Below, one piece after another: positions 34,502 through 49,100 of a stretch of DNA of 64,000 bases; position 1 is the first letter of the stretch, and the number at the start of each line of letters is the position of its first letter. The notes under the pieces were generated by a model. The model did no database searches. It was not told where the DNA came from and saw only the letters and a program-made list of their open reading frames with translations. Source of the DNA: Combretum micranthum (Eukaryota; Streptophyta; Magnoliopsida; Myrtales; Combretaceae); contig JAMXBD010000572.1 in assembly GCA_024138025.1 (NCBI GenBank), positions 186,001-250,000 of the forward strand, read 5' to 3'. A program made the translations under genes and the position numbers.

Positions 34502-36780
34502 ATCCAACATATATATAGTAGTTGTAGTCCTTCACATTACTCAATTAAAAGTTAAATAGAGGGGGTAAAAAAATAATTATTATAGTATAATGGATTAAGT
34601 TTTATAAGCATAAAAGATGAATAAAGAAAAAAAAAAGTATGAAATACCTGAAAATGCATTAGAAAATAAAATAAGATCAAAAGCAATAATACTATGGGAA
34701 CTTCTACAATTTCGTAGGGGACCAATTACGTTGGAAAAAATATGAACCTTTATTCATGTGATGGGATTGATCTTCACTGTAACTACCATGAGATCATAAA
34801 ACTTTTCTAATCCTATACATGATCATAATTATTTAATGATGCATGTGTCTAGAAGTAGAAAAATTGGTCACAAAATGACTACTTAAATTAAATTAATTGC
34901 TTTGTACGAAAGAAAAGGAAAAAAGGGAGTTTAATTAACATTGACATATTTTTAAGATGGGAAAAAAGTAAAAGAAAGAAGAGAGGAAGGAAGAAAATTA
35001 AAAAATCTTAATATTAGTTAAAGGGTGTAATTATGGAGAAAAGGATTGAATAATGAAATAATTTCACCTGATTTTACAAAGTAATAAATATATTAATAAT
35101 TTTATGTTACACTTAATTTTATTTTAGTAATAATTGATGTTATTTTCCTTCCTTTTACTATTTAAGTACATTTAAAATAATAAATTCTCTTATATTTTTT
35201 TATATTTTTTTCCTTTCTAATTACTCTCTTCATAATAATGATAAAATTCATAATATATTAAATAAAATAATCAAATGAAAATAAACTATATTTAGCACAC
35301 CATTACATTTTATATGTTGATATTTAGAGAAGAATATCACAAAACCCACATAAAGGCAATTCATTTGCTACAAACTCAGAATAGTCCATAAAAAATAATT
35401 AAAATCATCATTCCAATAGCTATAGTGACAAAGTAATAAGAAAATTGAAGATAGATTGAAAACTTTATTATTAAATTAAAGAAAGTTTTTACTTTATCAA
35501 TTGAAACCAGCTCGATATAGTTAGTGGTGACAATTCGTGTCACTGTTGTTGGTGTCTATATGGGTTTGTATCTAAAAGACCTTAACCCAGGACCCAATCT
35601 GTTTACTAATCATATATGAAAATTTAAATTTGTGACTCGACTATTTATACCATATCTCGTGTCCGTGTTAATCTGCTTGTTAATTGATAAGAAATATTAA
35701 GTACTATTTATCAATAACTTATGAAGTGTGAGAAGAAATTAAATAACAACCTACTAAAAAATACAACAAATTAAGCAACCACACATTAAAATTCTTTACC
35801 CCTCTCTTTAAAACCATGCAAACCCATAACATAAAGAATAAAACTGCATAATAAATACATAAGAATTTAAAAACCTCATAATTTAAAACAAAAACCTCAT
35901 ATTGATTACAAAATCCAATAAAGCATATTTGTAGAAATCTAATCTAACATACCAATTCTCTAACATATCAATTCAAAGAAGATAGAAGATTAAAAAAAAA
36001 AATTGAACCTAATGAGAGAGAGAGAGTAGGAAATAGAGAACGGAAGGGGGAGAGAGACAATGTAAACCCTAATTTCTTTTAGGTTAAAGGGATGTTAGTG
36101 ATTGTGCTTGCATTTAAACGAAGAGACATTAACTAAAGCAATTATGCTTTAGGAGTAGTTTTACTAGCAATAGACTAAGAAAATTATATTCCAACATTTA
36201 CTTTATTTGAAATTCTATTACCAAGATTACATTTTCCAACATTTTCTTTAACTTACAGAGTTAAACTAGGAATATAACTAAAAATATCGTTATACGTTCA
36301 TTTAGTTATTATGGAATAAATAAAAAAAATTACTTAAACCAACTATATACATATATGTAACATGTTATTAATATTTGTTAAACATGTAAATATATATATA
36401 ATTATATATGTTACATAGATGTATATTTGTATTGTATGAAACAAACATAAAACATATTGGTTAGGTATAATAAATTACTTAAATATGTAACATGTGTATT
36501 ATACATAGTTAAGTTCTCTTAATTGAATTTTTATGATAACAAAAAGGTTAAAGTGTTCGCTAATCATTATATTATGTGTGTGGATTTTATAATGATTAAA
36601 TTTAAAATGAAGTTTTGAAGCTGTGTTAGAAGCAATACTAAGACTAATGTGAGAAGCAACGTCAAAACCTGTGTAAGAACCTTTATTAGAATTATGATGA
36701 CACATAGATGAGAAAAAGAATGAATTTTGTAGAATTTGTTGTTTCATGACTTTTAAGTTAGTTAATTCTTTTTATGGAGA
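34502..36780. other. AT-rich intergenic region
   Basis: No credible gene. A short purine run (GAGAGAGAGAGAG, near 36015) and an AT-rich stretch near 36340-36420 are the only features. Confidence 0.4.
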
Positions 36781-37760
36781 CCTAGCTCCACTTGTTAGGT
36801 GTATTTAGGTAATGGATCTAATGCGCTCCACTCAAGGAGCATTAAATCCATGGGAAAGACACGATTTAGCATCATCAAGGAAGCTATGGATAAGGATATG
36901 GATTTGGTTACATCAAATATTTCTAGATTTTGTGAAGCTTCATACCATGATGTTTCAACAACATTGCAGAGATTTGTAGAGGTTTTAAATTTGAAATCTT
37001 CTTAATGGATAAAGTCAGCAATGTGTTGAAGTATAGATAAAGTACTTTATTCAACTTATCAAGATAATTATGCTCAAATATTGTAGGATATTTTCATGCT
37101 TTCAAATGTTAAAGTTTCAATCGGATAAGGTATGTTATTTAAAAGATATGACTCAAGAAGCTTGATTCTTTCAAGGAAGCTATTATACTAAAGGATATAT
37201 AAGAAGACAGAGTTCAAATTTCAAGATATACTACTCAACATACAAAAAGATCTTAAAAGAAAAAATTAAGAAGTTTGTGATTATAATGATTGTTAGAGGC
37301 TTTGCTAGAACTTTCATCAGAAGCTTCCTGCACTTATGGTTTTCATATATATTCTATTTCGCATTGTGTTTAAACTTTTGAGAACCTACTGTATCTTTTT
37401 TGAAACTATCCTCACTCTTTACTTTGAAAGTTGGGATTAAATGATAGTGAGAGGATTACTGTAGTATCATGTAGTTCTGTGATTAGCATAGGTGTAAGGC
37501 TTATAAGACAAAGCAAGATAGAAATAGTGCTTGTAATCTCTCAATTAGTTTTCGATTAGTGGAATGATTGGTGTAGCGATCAATTCCTAGCAGTGGAGCT
37601 GGAATAGAGGACTGACTCATAAGGGGGACCCTTATAAATCTTGAGCCTCATTTATTTTATTCACTTTAAATTTTATTATTGTTTCATTGCATTGCATTCA
37701 TTGATTATTTACACATGCTAAAATTAAAAATTTGAAAAAGTTTTAAATAATAAACAATTT
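36781..37760 (+). mobile_element. Possible decayed Ty1/copia LTR
   Basis: The segment near 37525-37680 (GCTTGTAATCTCTCAATTAG, then a guanine-rich GACTCATAAGGGGGACC and a T-rich tail) resembles the R/U5 part of copia-type LTRs. No paired LTR, primer site or coding remnant is recognised, and neither end can be placed. Confidence 0.2.
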
Positions 37761-37789
37761 CCCTTCCCTTTTTTTGTTAATTAGACCTA

Positions 37790-38417
37790 CAATATATATA
37801 TATATATATATATGAACATATAATTTATTTACATGTTATGTATATAACATATATAATGCATATAGTATTGATTTATATCCTTATGACATCTATTATATAT
37901 GTTATATGATTTATATAACAAATAGATTATGTTAGTTATATACATAACAATATAATATATGTTAGGCATTATTTATATTATATATATAATATCTTATATA
38001 TGTATTGTATATAATGTTTACAATATATGTTGCATTAATAGTATATATTAATATAATTTTGTAAAATATGTTATATATAGTTTATATATTATGTTCCTGA
38101 CACACATATGTAACATATACAATTTATGTAATAAATGAATTATAACATATGTTATATGTTTGTAATTTGTAGATTTTATATGATATATACATAACTATAT
38201 GTATTATAATTATCTATTATATTTACTCTATGATATACACATATATAGATTATGATATATATATATCTATATGATATATGTCATGCATAATATTTATTTT
38301 ATATGTACTCTTAGGATATATGTATATATATATAATTATTATGGACTATAAATATTATATATAAATATATCGTTTAATCATGTAAATATATAATCTATAT
38401 ATCACTATATATTTGTT
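37790..38417. repeat. TA-rich low-complexity block
   Basis: Begins with a (TA)n run (about 37792-37813) and continues as irregular TATATGTTATAT-like sequence for about 600 bp. It would form many small hairpins. No gene content. Confidence 0.8.
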
Positions 38418-39184
38418 ATGATCCCACATCAATTACACAAGAAATTATGGGTTGGGCTCTCTCTTTGAGCTTGGTACCTGACATTGGTGCTCTCATTGAG
38501 AGTGTCGGTGTTAGTGCAAAGGACGACCTGGAAAAGGGCTAGTTAGTAGAGAAGCCTAGAGTGAAAGTCGTCTAGAGTGGACTGTCTAGAGTAAGTCGCC
38601 TAGGGCATTGCTTTCTAAAGAGATGGGCAATATTACGATCCCATATCGATTCCACAAGAAATTGTCCAATGCTACTTAAGCTTGGAGGGCTCTCCGCCTG
38701 ATAGGCTAGCCTTCTGGGTTGAGCTCTCTATTCTAGTTTGGTACCTAACATTACTGCTTTTGTTGCTCTCGTTCAGAGTGTCGGTATCAACAGAAGTGAG
38801 ACCTAGGAAGGGACGATCTGAAAAAAGGACTACTTAAAGAGAAGGCTAGAGTAAAAGCTATCTAGGTTGGCCACATGAAGTGGGTCACCGAGGGCATTTG
38901 TTTCTTAAGGGGTAGGTAATTTTATGATCCTATATCAATGCCACAAGAACTTGTGTAATGATACTTAAGCCTGGATGGCTTTCTTATCTGATAGGCTAGT
39001 CTTTTGGGTTGGGCTCTATCTTCGGGCTTAGTACCTAGCATTGGAACTCTTGTTGAGAGTCTCAGTGCCAGCGGAAGGGGTGATCCAGAGAAAGGCGACT
39101 AGGAAAGGGCTACCTAGCAGAAAAGGCTAGAGTGAAAGCTATTTCGAGTAGGATATTGAGGGCATCGACTTCTTAAGGAGCGAC
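38418..39184 (+). repeat. Array of three diverged repeats, unit about 300 bp
   Basis: Copies start at 38418, 38635 and 38934, each with ATGATCCCACATCAAT or a variant. Each contains a GATAGGCTAG motif (lost from copy 1 with a deletion of about 60-70 bp), TTGGGTTGGGCTCT, a TTGAGAGTGTCGGTG motif and a final TTCTTAAGG stretch. The third copy is cut by the LTR at 39185. The content is GC-richer than the flanks and does not code. Confidence 0.8.
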
Positions 39185-42100
39185 TGTCATGCCTTAAAGA
39201 TACCTTAAACGCGACAGTCCACCACAATCAATATTAAAGCTTAAGTATAACAACCTTAGTCATCCCATAAGCTTCGATACCCAGTGTAAGGCGTACACTC
39301 ATGATAATAGAGGATCAACTGTGAAACAAGTTGTTTAAGAAGACATTCATATAGCATTTAAGGATGTAAATCATAACATAATATTTGAAATATGGAACTA
39401 TAAAGGTCTTACAAAGATCAAACGGGCATTCCCTTATCAAAAGATATAGCCTATCAAAGTCTATTAAAATAATTACATGAGATTTACTTAGAAGTCTAAG
39501 TCTACGTCTAGTCTTTGACTTCTTCCAAAAACTCTTTAGTCTAAAAGGTAGTACCTGAGAGAAATAACCCGGGCTTCAACTATAGATAAGGTGCTACAAA
39601 AGGTATCTATAAGGGGGTAAACTTCTTGCTTAGTGAGAACTAATTCCACAAGTAAAGTACTCAACAATCAATATTCAATCAAGTTAGTTAGCAAGCATAT
39701 GAGATGCAATCAATCACGTGAGCAAACAATACATACGATTTATATGATTTTTAGGAATCATATGTTTGAATGGATTTACCCCTCCATTTGATGGTTAGGT
39801 GTTCCAGGCAACAAGGCCATAGTTCGCAAATGATGTTTTTGTAGTTTTTATATAGATTCCTACTAATCGCTAAATTGTAGTTAATTCGGTTGCCCATTCA
39901 CCATTTAATTATGGCAATCAAAGCCATAGAGTATATTTCGAGTTCCTCGACTCATTACTATGCCCTTGTCCCACCAAGGGTATAGTAATGAATGCAATGT
40001 GACTCATTATGTGTCATGCATGAACCATTTTATTTAAGTGATATGGCATAATATTAGACATTTTATAAGTGATCATAGAATTCACAGACAAATCATTCTT
40101 ATACTAAATTATACAATGTTTAGTTAACAATTCCCGCAGCGATATACTTAACATAATTTTAATCATATAAGTAAAGCATGCACTATCATATTTTTATCTT
40201 TGCCTAAAGTCTAGTGTCGTTAGTCTACAAGCAAAAGCATAAGCACAAAAATACGAGAATTTAAACTTACTTGGCCATAGTAGCAGAAGCTTCTTAGTCG
40301 AAGTAATCCTCTAGGTAAGGTAGTTCGAACTCCACGCCACCTATACAAAAGAAATATCTGAAATGAGTATTTCTTGGAAGTTCTACTTAAACTTGCAACT
40401 CTATTCACTAAGTTCGTTAAAATTCACATAGAGTGAAATTCTAACTCATTTTAACTCAGAATTTCAAATATTATATACAATTTTCTACCTATTCAAAAAG
40501 ATCAATTCATTTCTAAGGTTATTTTCTTCATAAAAGGTCATTTGGTTCTCTAAAAGACATGGTACAAAATTACCATGAAAATCTCAGCCCTTGAAAATCA
40601 ATTTTCTAAACTCATCTTTATTAAAAAATCCTTTAGTAAATATAGATATATATATATATATAATTGAAAAATCCTTTTAGTATATATATATATACAGACT
40701 CATATTGTATGCAAAAATTCTAATGGTATTGTCTCAATGATGATTTTTCATAAAATAATTTATCTTAAGGTGTTGAAACTTGAATTTAACTAATTCTTTT
40801 CTAAGTGTTTTGGAGGAATTTTATAATTTCTTAGGTTATTGTAATTAAGTATTATTATTTTGTTTTTCCAAATTTTTTTCCAAAACAAATAAATTTTCCC
40901 TTAACTTTAATCTTCTACAAATTTTGCTACTAATGGTAAAAATGAAGTTTTCAAAGTTTTTATTAAATGATAACCTATAATAATTTTAAGTTGTATATAT
41001 TTTCCTTTAAAAATAATGGTTTTGAAAAATAAGTCTTTTTCCTCTGATATTTTATTTTCTAACTTCTTTAAAAAAATAATTTTATTTCTACAACTTGGTC
41101 TTTTAATCTCTTACTGATTTTTACCTGGAAAGAAATTATTTTCTTAAGTTATTGATAATATCCATTGTTTTTTATCTTATTATGTTATTCTTTTTATCTC
41201 TTTGAAAGTGGGTCTATCATTTAGAAGCTAAGTGGGTTTATAATTAGTGAGTTAATTTTATCTTAACTTTGAAAACTAGTTTAGCTGTTGGTTTTTATTA
41301 TGGAGTCGGTTAAAATACTATAAGTAAGATTTTTATGAAAAATTTGCTTATTAAAGAACTATTAACACTAGTTTTAATAAACTTCATGTGACTTTTTATA
41401 AAAAGAAAAGTTTAGCTTTGTTAGTTAATTCCTTGATAACTACATCTTTTATTTATCATTTAAGAAAAATCTTGACGAATTTGAAAAGGAGTTGTAAAAT
41501 AATTTTTCCTATGTGTTTTATAATAAAACCTTGATTTAGAGATAATTTATATATTAAAAGAGTTTAGTTTTATTTTTCCTTTATTAAAGAAAAAATTTCT
41601 TTATTTTGTTGAGAAAATAACATTATGATGATGCATGTACATGAGTATATAGTATGAAAAAGATCAAAATATGGGAAAGATATAAGAAGCAAAATAACAA
41701 GTAAGATAATAAGGTCAAGTATTGGGAACCTTAGCTTTATCAAGGTATCCCAATCAAGGATTAGGAGCCTTAGCTTCATCAAGGTATCCCAGGACTAAGA
41801 ATAGAAGTAAAAAGAAAAAGAAAAGCAATAATTATTAAGCTTGTTAGTGAGTTAGCGAGCATTTAAGCTCTAAAATATATAGATAATAATATATATACAA
41901 AATTAAGTTCGAGGCATAATAACAATAATGATAATATAACATCATAATAATAACAAGACAATAAAAATCGGATTTCTTAGCATGTGCAATAATAAATCAT
42001 AAACATGTTATTGCTTGTACAACTCATATTAGTTTTTGAGTGACAAGACCATAGTCATGTTAAGTTACATAACATGGAAAATGAATGGTAAAAAGATATA

Positions 42101-42522
42101 GGTAAGAATATTTATCTAAAGTGGGAATAGGGAAGTGGTAGTGTAAGAGAGGTTTAAGATAGTTTGTGTATATAGAAAGTATGTGAGAATTGGGTAGTGA
42201 TAAAAAGTGAAAAGAGGATTTTGGAAAGAGGATTTGTGGAGTGAATTTGAGAGAATTTTGGTAAGGTAAATGAATATGTGAAAGAAATGGAGAGGGAAGG
42301 GGTATTTATAGAGTTTTGAATAATGAAAATTGTGTGAATTAAATAAATTGAAAAAGACAAATAAATGTGTGTGTGTGGAGAGGGGCATGGCCGGCATGAA
42401 AGAGAGAGGGGGGAGAGACAATGTGTTTTGATTTGTTTTGTATTTTTGTTAATTAAAAGAAATAATTTGTAAGATTTGATGTGAATAAAGATATATGAGA
42501 AATGTAAAAAATAGAGAATAGA

Positions 42523-42650
42523 GTAGGGGTGGGCAAAAAAACTAATCGGACTAAACCAATCCGTAATCGAACCAATCCAAACTGAAAATATGGTTTTTTT
42601 TAATGGTTTGGTTTAAATATTTTCCAATCCGAACTAATCCGTAAATTTAT
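42523..42650. mobile_element. hAT-like non-autonomous element, left part
   Basis: The terminal repeat near 42524 (TAGGGGTGGGCA) is complementary to the right end at 56614-56625. Flanks AGAATAGA (42515-42522) and AGAATAGG (56626-56633) form an 8-bp duplication with one mismatch, as expected for hAT elements. The interior has GGTTTGGTTT motifs. Joined to 55861-56625 the element is about 893 bp and lacks a transposase. Confidence 0.75.
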
Positions 42651-45600
42651 TGTCACGCCCCGAGGGTACCCTAGCAGTAGTAAATAAGTTACACTTGAAC
42701 ACCATTACTAGATTACCTTCAGAGAATGACAGGTTTTCAAAACAACAGGATCTTTTAAGTTGCTTGATAAGAAATAACAAATATATGAAAGAAATAACTT
42801 AGTGAATAAACGCTACATTACTATTACAAATTATATAATTCTTTTGTAGTACACAACTAAATAATCTAATCTAATAGTACATAATCATCAAACTAAGATA
42901 GATCTATAGACTTCTAGCTTCAAAGCTTTTAACGGAGCCATGTTCCTGGATGTAACTAACCAGGGTAGTAAAGTAAACCTAAAAAGACTGTAGGAGTATG
43001 AGCGAAACCACAGCTCAGTGAATAACCAGACATACCATACATCACACAAGTCATTAACAAATCATATGCAATGCAAGCACTCAACCATATGCACAGGTAC
43101 AAGTTTGGATGATCTAGAATCCAAACAGGAAAAAGATTTATGCCCTCTTTTTAATGGGTTGAAGAACCAAATCTTAATGACCCACCTGCCCAGGAGAGAC
43201 TAAGTACACAGGAGCATCATCAATTTCTCATTTTAAGTTATCACTCTTAATATAGTTGATTAAACTGACCATCTCCTGCAACTTCCTTAGAAACTCCCTA
43301 AGTATTAAACATTTCAAAGCAATTCTACGGGCGACGTTCTTCGGTGCCTTTTAGTTCCTCATAGGACCGCCAGACCAAAGAGAACCTTGGAAGACTCACA
43401 CATTAGATCAACCAAGCGAAAACAGAGATCCGAAATATTAATACGTAGCAGGCTGTCACAACCATATATGCAATAATGCAATTTGTGCAATGCATGTTCA
43501 TATTATTTTGTTAAGTCAAGAAGTCTTAATCAATTTCGAGGTGACCATACATTACACACAATCATCATTATACTACTGCACAACATCAATCATTGCATTA
43601 CCGCTTGTATAAAGATATTTTAACAATCATACAATCAGATCATATCATACTTTCAACAAACATTCATTTGATTATCTTGCATTACGTATTTGACTATTTA
43701 CAATCACAACTAGTACAATATGACTGAATTACTCACCTGCTCATACTGACTCAGTCGTAGTAATCCGCTGGTAGATCCTCTAATGAGTCAAAGTCACCTA
43801 TTTAAGACAAAGTATTCATTAATACAATCTAGCTAAATTCTTATATGTGCTTTGTGTCCTAGATTCGATATTTTGGTAATTATTAATATTTAGTGTCGTT
43901 GTATTTCTCTTATTTTATCTCGCATAATTATTTTGTTATTTTTAGAAGTCACATTACTCAAGAAATTAGCTTATTTCAATTTCCATTCTTATCTATTTTA
44001 TCTAGTTAAAACAAATAGTAGACTAATATTACTTTAATTAACACTTAGTATTTTCTTAATTCCAGGATTTCAAAAGTTATTAGATATTAATTCTAAATAG
44101 ACTTAAATACTTGTGTTATAGTCACTATATAATATATATTTGTATAACATACATATTTATATGCTTAGTAGATATATTATATATATATATATAATTTCGG
44201 TTCAGGTCAGAAAAACTTTCGTTGGAGAAATTTTAATTGTAAGCCGGCTTAAGGCCGCTGGCCTTTATCTCCAGGTGCCGGTGTAAATTCATTTTGAAGA
44301 AAAATTCATATCGAGTACACCGGCGTTGAAAGCTGTCGGCTTTCAACGTACGTCGGCCCTATGCCACCGGCATAGATCTCCAGGAAGCCGGCTTACGTTC
44401 ATCCTGTACGTGAAAAATTATTTTACGTAGCCTCTGTTGAGTGTAAGCCGCCTATAAGCCGCCGGCCTATCCATGTAAGCCGCCGGCGTTCAGTGTTTAC
44501 ACTGCCGGCCTTGAGACAGTGTTGCACTGTTCATCGTCTTCCTCCTCGGTTCGATTCTTTTCCTTTGATTTTTACACGTTAAAAACATACTTAAACTACT
44601 TCTAAGTGTTTATATATCATATATAAGGGTATATAACAACTTTCAACAGGTTTAAAAACATAAATATATAGATCTCGATTTTGTGAAAGTAAAACTAGGG
44701 TTTTGAAGTTTTACCTTGTTGGAGCTCGTTTAATGCAATCCGAAGCTTGTGTTTGTGTTTATTAAGTTCCTAAGATGATTTTAAGTCGGATACAAAGCTT
44801 AGATTTGGACAAAAATAACTCGAGTTTCCTCAACTTACCTTTGAGTTCGTATTTGAGGGTTTTTGGCTTGTTTTTCCTTTGATCCGTATCCGATTGTTTT
44901 GTTCGATTTGTTTTCTGTTTTTGGTTGGTTTTGATTGTTATTTAGGGGTATTTTCGGATTGGAAGAGTTGAGGAATTATGGAGTTTGTTTGTGCCTTCAT
45001 TAAGGTCCTTTATAATACATATATATATATATATATATATAAGGGAGGAGAAGGATGGTGCTGCGACTGCTCCTCCGAATTTTCCTCCAATTTCATCCTC
45101 CTTAGGCTATTGTTTTCACTGCATTAAATGTTGGGTTGAGGTGGCGTTCCATGATTTGTCCTTGGGTTGCTTTTGTTGAAAATTTGGATGCATTATTGAG
45201 CACAAATCTGGCTCTTCTTCCTCTTTGTATCTCACCGAAAATCAGCCGAGATTCACATGTATATATATTAGTTTATTATTCTAATTAGTTTTGAGTTAAT
45301 TATACGAGTTATACGGGTATAAATCGGCTAATATTTGGAAGTTTTTGTACAAAAATATGTGTATAAGTTATACAAAACACTTAGATTTTCAAATAATACA
45401 AATTTAGGTTATATATATACGTAGTTAATTATTCGTAAAATTTTATCTCCCGCGATTTGGATTTCTTAAGCTCATTAGGTCAATTTTTGTTTCAGGCTCG
45501 ATAGCTTAAGAAAACTCGGTTTAGAACAATAGCTTGGATGATTATTTGTTTGGAGTTTAGATTTTGAGTTATTCAACAGTTTATATTTTCGTTGTGTATT

Positions 45601-46126
45601 TAAAATCTTTCGGTTCATTTTTGGATCATCGTTTTCTGTTTATAAGCGTAAATAATCATTTATGCAATATTGGACTTAATACAGAAATCAAATATATATA
45701 TATATATATATTTAGTTTTGATACAAACATGAAATCTTATTAGTAGCTTTTAATTTTAACTAGGAATCGAATTAGGTTTAAGTCTAAATATAAACTCATC
45801 ACTACTCGTTATTCTAATCTCGAATCATTATCGAGACCAAAAACAATCATTTAATCTCTATATTCATTTTTCTATTTAAATCATTTGTATACTAGGTTTC
45901 GGGTCTAATTTTAGATCATATCTTGAATTAGTTATTCAAGATACAAATATCATTTTTGGTATTAACTAGGGTTAAAGAATTTCTTTATTCGGTTCCTAAA
46001 TCTTTCATTTATCCAAAATCTAAATATTATCTATTATTGACTTCGATCAGAATCTAAATCTATTATCTAGTTTATACAATCTATTATAAGTCGGGTACTA
46101 ATGTGGAAAAATTCCCGGGGTTTACA
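42651..46126 (-). repeat. 3' LTR of the 13.2-kb chromovirus
   Basis: 3,476 bp, starting TGTCACGCCCCGAGGGTACC as written and ending GGGGTTTACA. It contains a GC-rich block with many GCCGGC palindromes at 44240-44525 inside otherwise AT-rich sequence, and (TA)n runs near 44175, 45020 and 45692. A 61-codon frame at 43018-43203 recurs in the other LTR and is not a gene. Confidence 0.9.
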
Positions 46127-46140
46127 TTCTCCCCCCCTTA
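46127..46140 (-). other. Polypurine tract of the 13.2-kb chromovirus
   Basis: On the minus strand TAAGGGGGGGAGAA directly precedes the 3' LTR start TGTAAACCCCGG. It is a typical plus-strand priming tract and confirms orientation. Confidence 0.85.
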
Positions 46141-46149
46141 AAATAAGCT

Positions 46150-49100
46150 TTGTCCTCAAAGCTTGATGCGTACCTGAGTTCTCAAACAAATGGGATAGCT
46201 TTTCTTGATCTCCTCTTCTAATTCCCAGGTAATCTCTTCTGTGTGGATCCCATAATACTTTGACATAGTGGATTTCTTTATTCCTGAGAACTTGCACTTT
46301 CCGATCCAATATCTTAACTGGATGCTTTTCATAAGTCAAATTCTCCTTCAAATCAATTGGTTCTAATTCCACTATCTTATCTGGATCTGGTACATACTTT
46401 CTTAGAACCGATACATGGAAAACATTATGTATACCAGACAAATTAGGTGGCAATGCAAGAATATGCCAGATTCCCAACTCGTTCCAATTTCAAATGGTCC
46501 AATATATCTAGGACTCAACTTGCCTTTTGTTTGTCTACCATGAAGACTTTTGATTGGACTTATCTTTAAGTATACATGTTCTCCTTCATTAAATTCCAAT
46601 TCTCTTCTTTTCAAGTCCGCCCAGCTCTTTTGTCTATCTTGTGCTGCTTTCATTTTTGCTTTATCACTGAAATCTTTTCAATAGTTTCCTGAACCAATTC
46701 AGGTCCAACCAATACTTTCTCCAAGTTATCCCAGAACAATGGTGACCGACACTTCCTACCATATAAAGCTTCATAAGGTGGCATTCCTATGCTTGAATGG
46801 TAGCTGTTATTGTACGCAAATTCCACTAATGGTAAATGTTGGTCCCAATTTCCTTTGAATTCCATAATACATGCTCTCAACATATCCTCCAATGTCTGAA
46901 TAGTCCTTTCAGTTTGTCCATCAGTTTGAGGATGATAAGCTGTACTAAAATTCAACGGTTCCCAAAGCTTTTTGTAATCCTTGCCAAAATCTGGATACAA
47001 ACCGTGGATCTCTATCTGATACTATACCAGCAGGTACACCATGCAATCTCACAATCTCCTTCAAATATATTCGTGCCAATTTCTCCAATGGATATGTCAT
47101 GTTAATTGGCAAGAAATGAGCTGATTTTGTGAGTCTATCCACAATAACCCAAACAGCATCATGACCTGCATTTGTTTTAGGTAATGAGCATACAAAATCC
47201 ATAGAAATTTGATCCCACTTCCACTCGGGTATTGGCAATGGTTTCAACAATCCTCCTGGTTTTTGATGTTCAGCTTTGATCCTTTGACATCACATTTAGC
47301 AACAAATTCTGCAATATCCTTCTTCACATTCCACCAATACGCACTTTTCAGCTCTTGATATGTCGTTTCTCCTGGGATGTATAGAATATCCAGAATAATG
47401 TGCTTCATGCATTAATTCCTTCCTCAAGTTTTCATCATGTGGCACACACAATCTTTTATTCTTCTTAATACCTCTTCTTCATCCACATGAAAATCCTTGT
47501 ACTTTCCCTGGGATATTCCTTGTTTAATCTCTGATTTCAATATCTTCTTTCTGGGCTTCCTTAATTTTTGAAGTAAAGTAGGTTCCAAAATTAGATTTCC
47601 TAACTCAGCTTCCAACCTTGTATTGAGAATTCCAAGTTTAATCTCTCAAATTCCTTGATAAGTTCTTTTTGTTCCGTTAGTATTGAAGCCACTTCTCCAT
47701 AACTTTTCCGGCTCAATGCATCCGCCACAGCATTCACTTTACCCGGATGGTAATTAATGGTAAGATCATAATCTTTAATTAATTCCAACCATCGCCTTTG
47801 TCTCATGTTCAACTCTTTTTGTGTAAATATATACTTCAAACTCTTGTGATCCGTATATATTTCACATTTCTGCCCATACAAATAGTGACGCCAAATCTTG
47901 AGTGCAAAAACAATAGCAGCTAATTCTAGATCATGAGGGGTAATTCATCTCATGTGGTTTCAATTGTCTAGAAGCATATGCTATTACTTTTCCATTTTGC
48001 ATTAACACACATCCCAATCCATTTCTAGATGCATCACTATAGACAGTATATAAATCCTTGTCATTGGGCAAAACCAAGATTGGTGCTGATATTAACCTTT
48101 TCTTCAACTCTTGGAAACTTTGTTCACGTTGATCATTCCACTCGAATTTCTCATTCTTTCGAGTCAATTGAGTCAAAGGTCGTGCAATCTTTGAGAAATC
48201 CTTCACAAATTTCCGATAATATCCTGCCAATCCCAAGAAACTCCTAACTTCAGTAACAGTTTCAGGTCTTTTCCATTCCACAATAGCTTTAACTTTTGCA
48301 GGATCAACTGATATTCCTTCTCCAGAAACAATATGTCCAAGGAATGATATACTTTAAGCCAAAATTCACACTTAGACAATTTGGCATACTTATTGTCTCT
48401 CAATATCTGTAACACACTTCTCAAATTCTCATCATGTTGTTCTTCATTAGACGAATATACAAGTATATCATCTATGAAAACAATCACACAATATCCAGCA
48501 AAGGTCTAAAGATACGATTCATCAGATCCATAAAAACTGCAGGTGCATTGGTTAATCCAAATGGCATGACCAAAAATTCATAATGACCATACCTAGTTCG
48601 GAATGCAGTCTTTGGTACATCCTCTGCTTTGATTCGGATTTGATGATATCCTGACTTTAAATCAATTCGGGAAAATACTTTTGCTCCTCTCAATTGATCA
48701 AAAAGATCATCAATTCTAGGTAAAGGATATTTGTTCTTGATAGTTACCCTGTTTAATTCCCTATAATCAATACAGAGTCTCATTGATCCATCTTTCTTTT
48801 TCACAAAAAGCACTGGTGCTCCCCAAGGTGAAACACTAGGTCTGATAAATCCTTTATCCAACAATTCTTGTAACTGCACCTTTAATTCTTTCAATTCCAC
48901 AGGTGCCATTCGATACGGAGCTTTTGATACTGGTTCGGTTCCAGGTATCAAATCAATTGAGAATTCCACTTCTCTGTGGGGGTAATCCCGGTAATTCGTC
49001 TGGAAATACATCTGAGTATTCACATACTGTTCGAATGGTATGAATATCCAATTTCTTGGATTCACCTTCAGTTACTCCAAGAATACAACCGTTCATCTCC

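Noticed and set aside
36799..37005. 68-codon frame starting MYLGNGSNAL
   Set aside because: Looks protein-like locally but has no recognised domain, no splice partners and sits in probable decayed retroelement sequence.
37790..38417. TA-rich block as a possible replication origin or matrix-attachment site
   Set aside because: Simple TA richness is common in plant intergenic DNA and gives no specific signal.
43018..43203. 61-codon frame almost identical to one at 52751-52936
   Set aside because: The two lie at the same position in the paired LTRs; the identity reflects LTR duplication, not a conserved gene.
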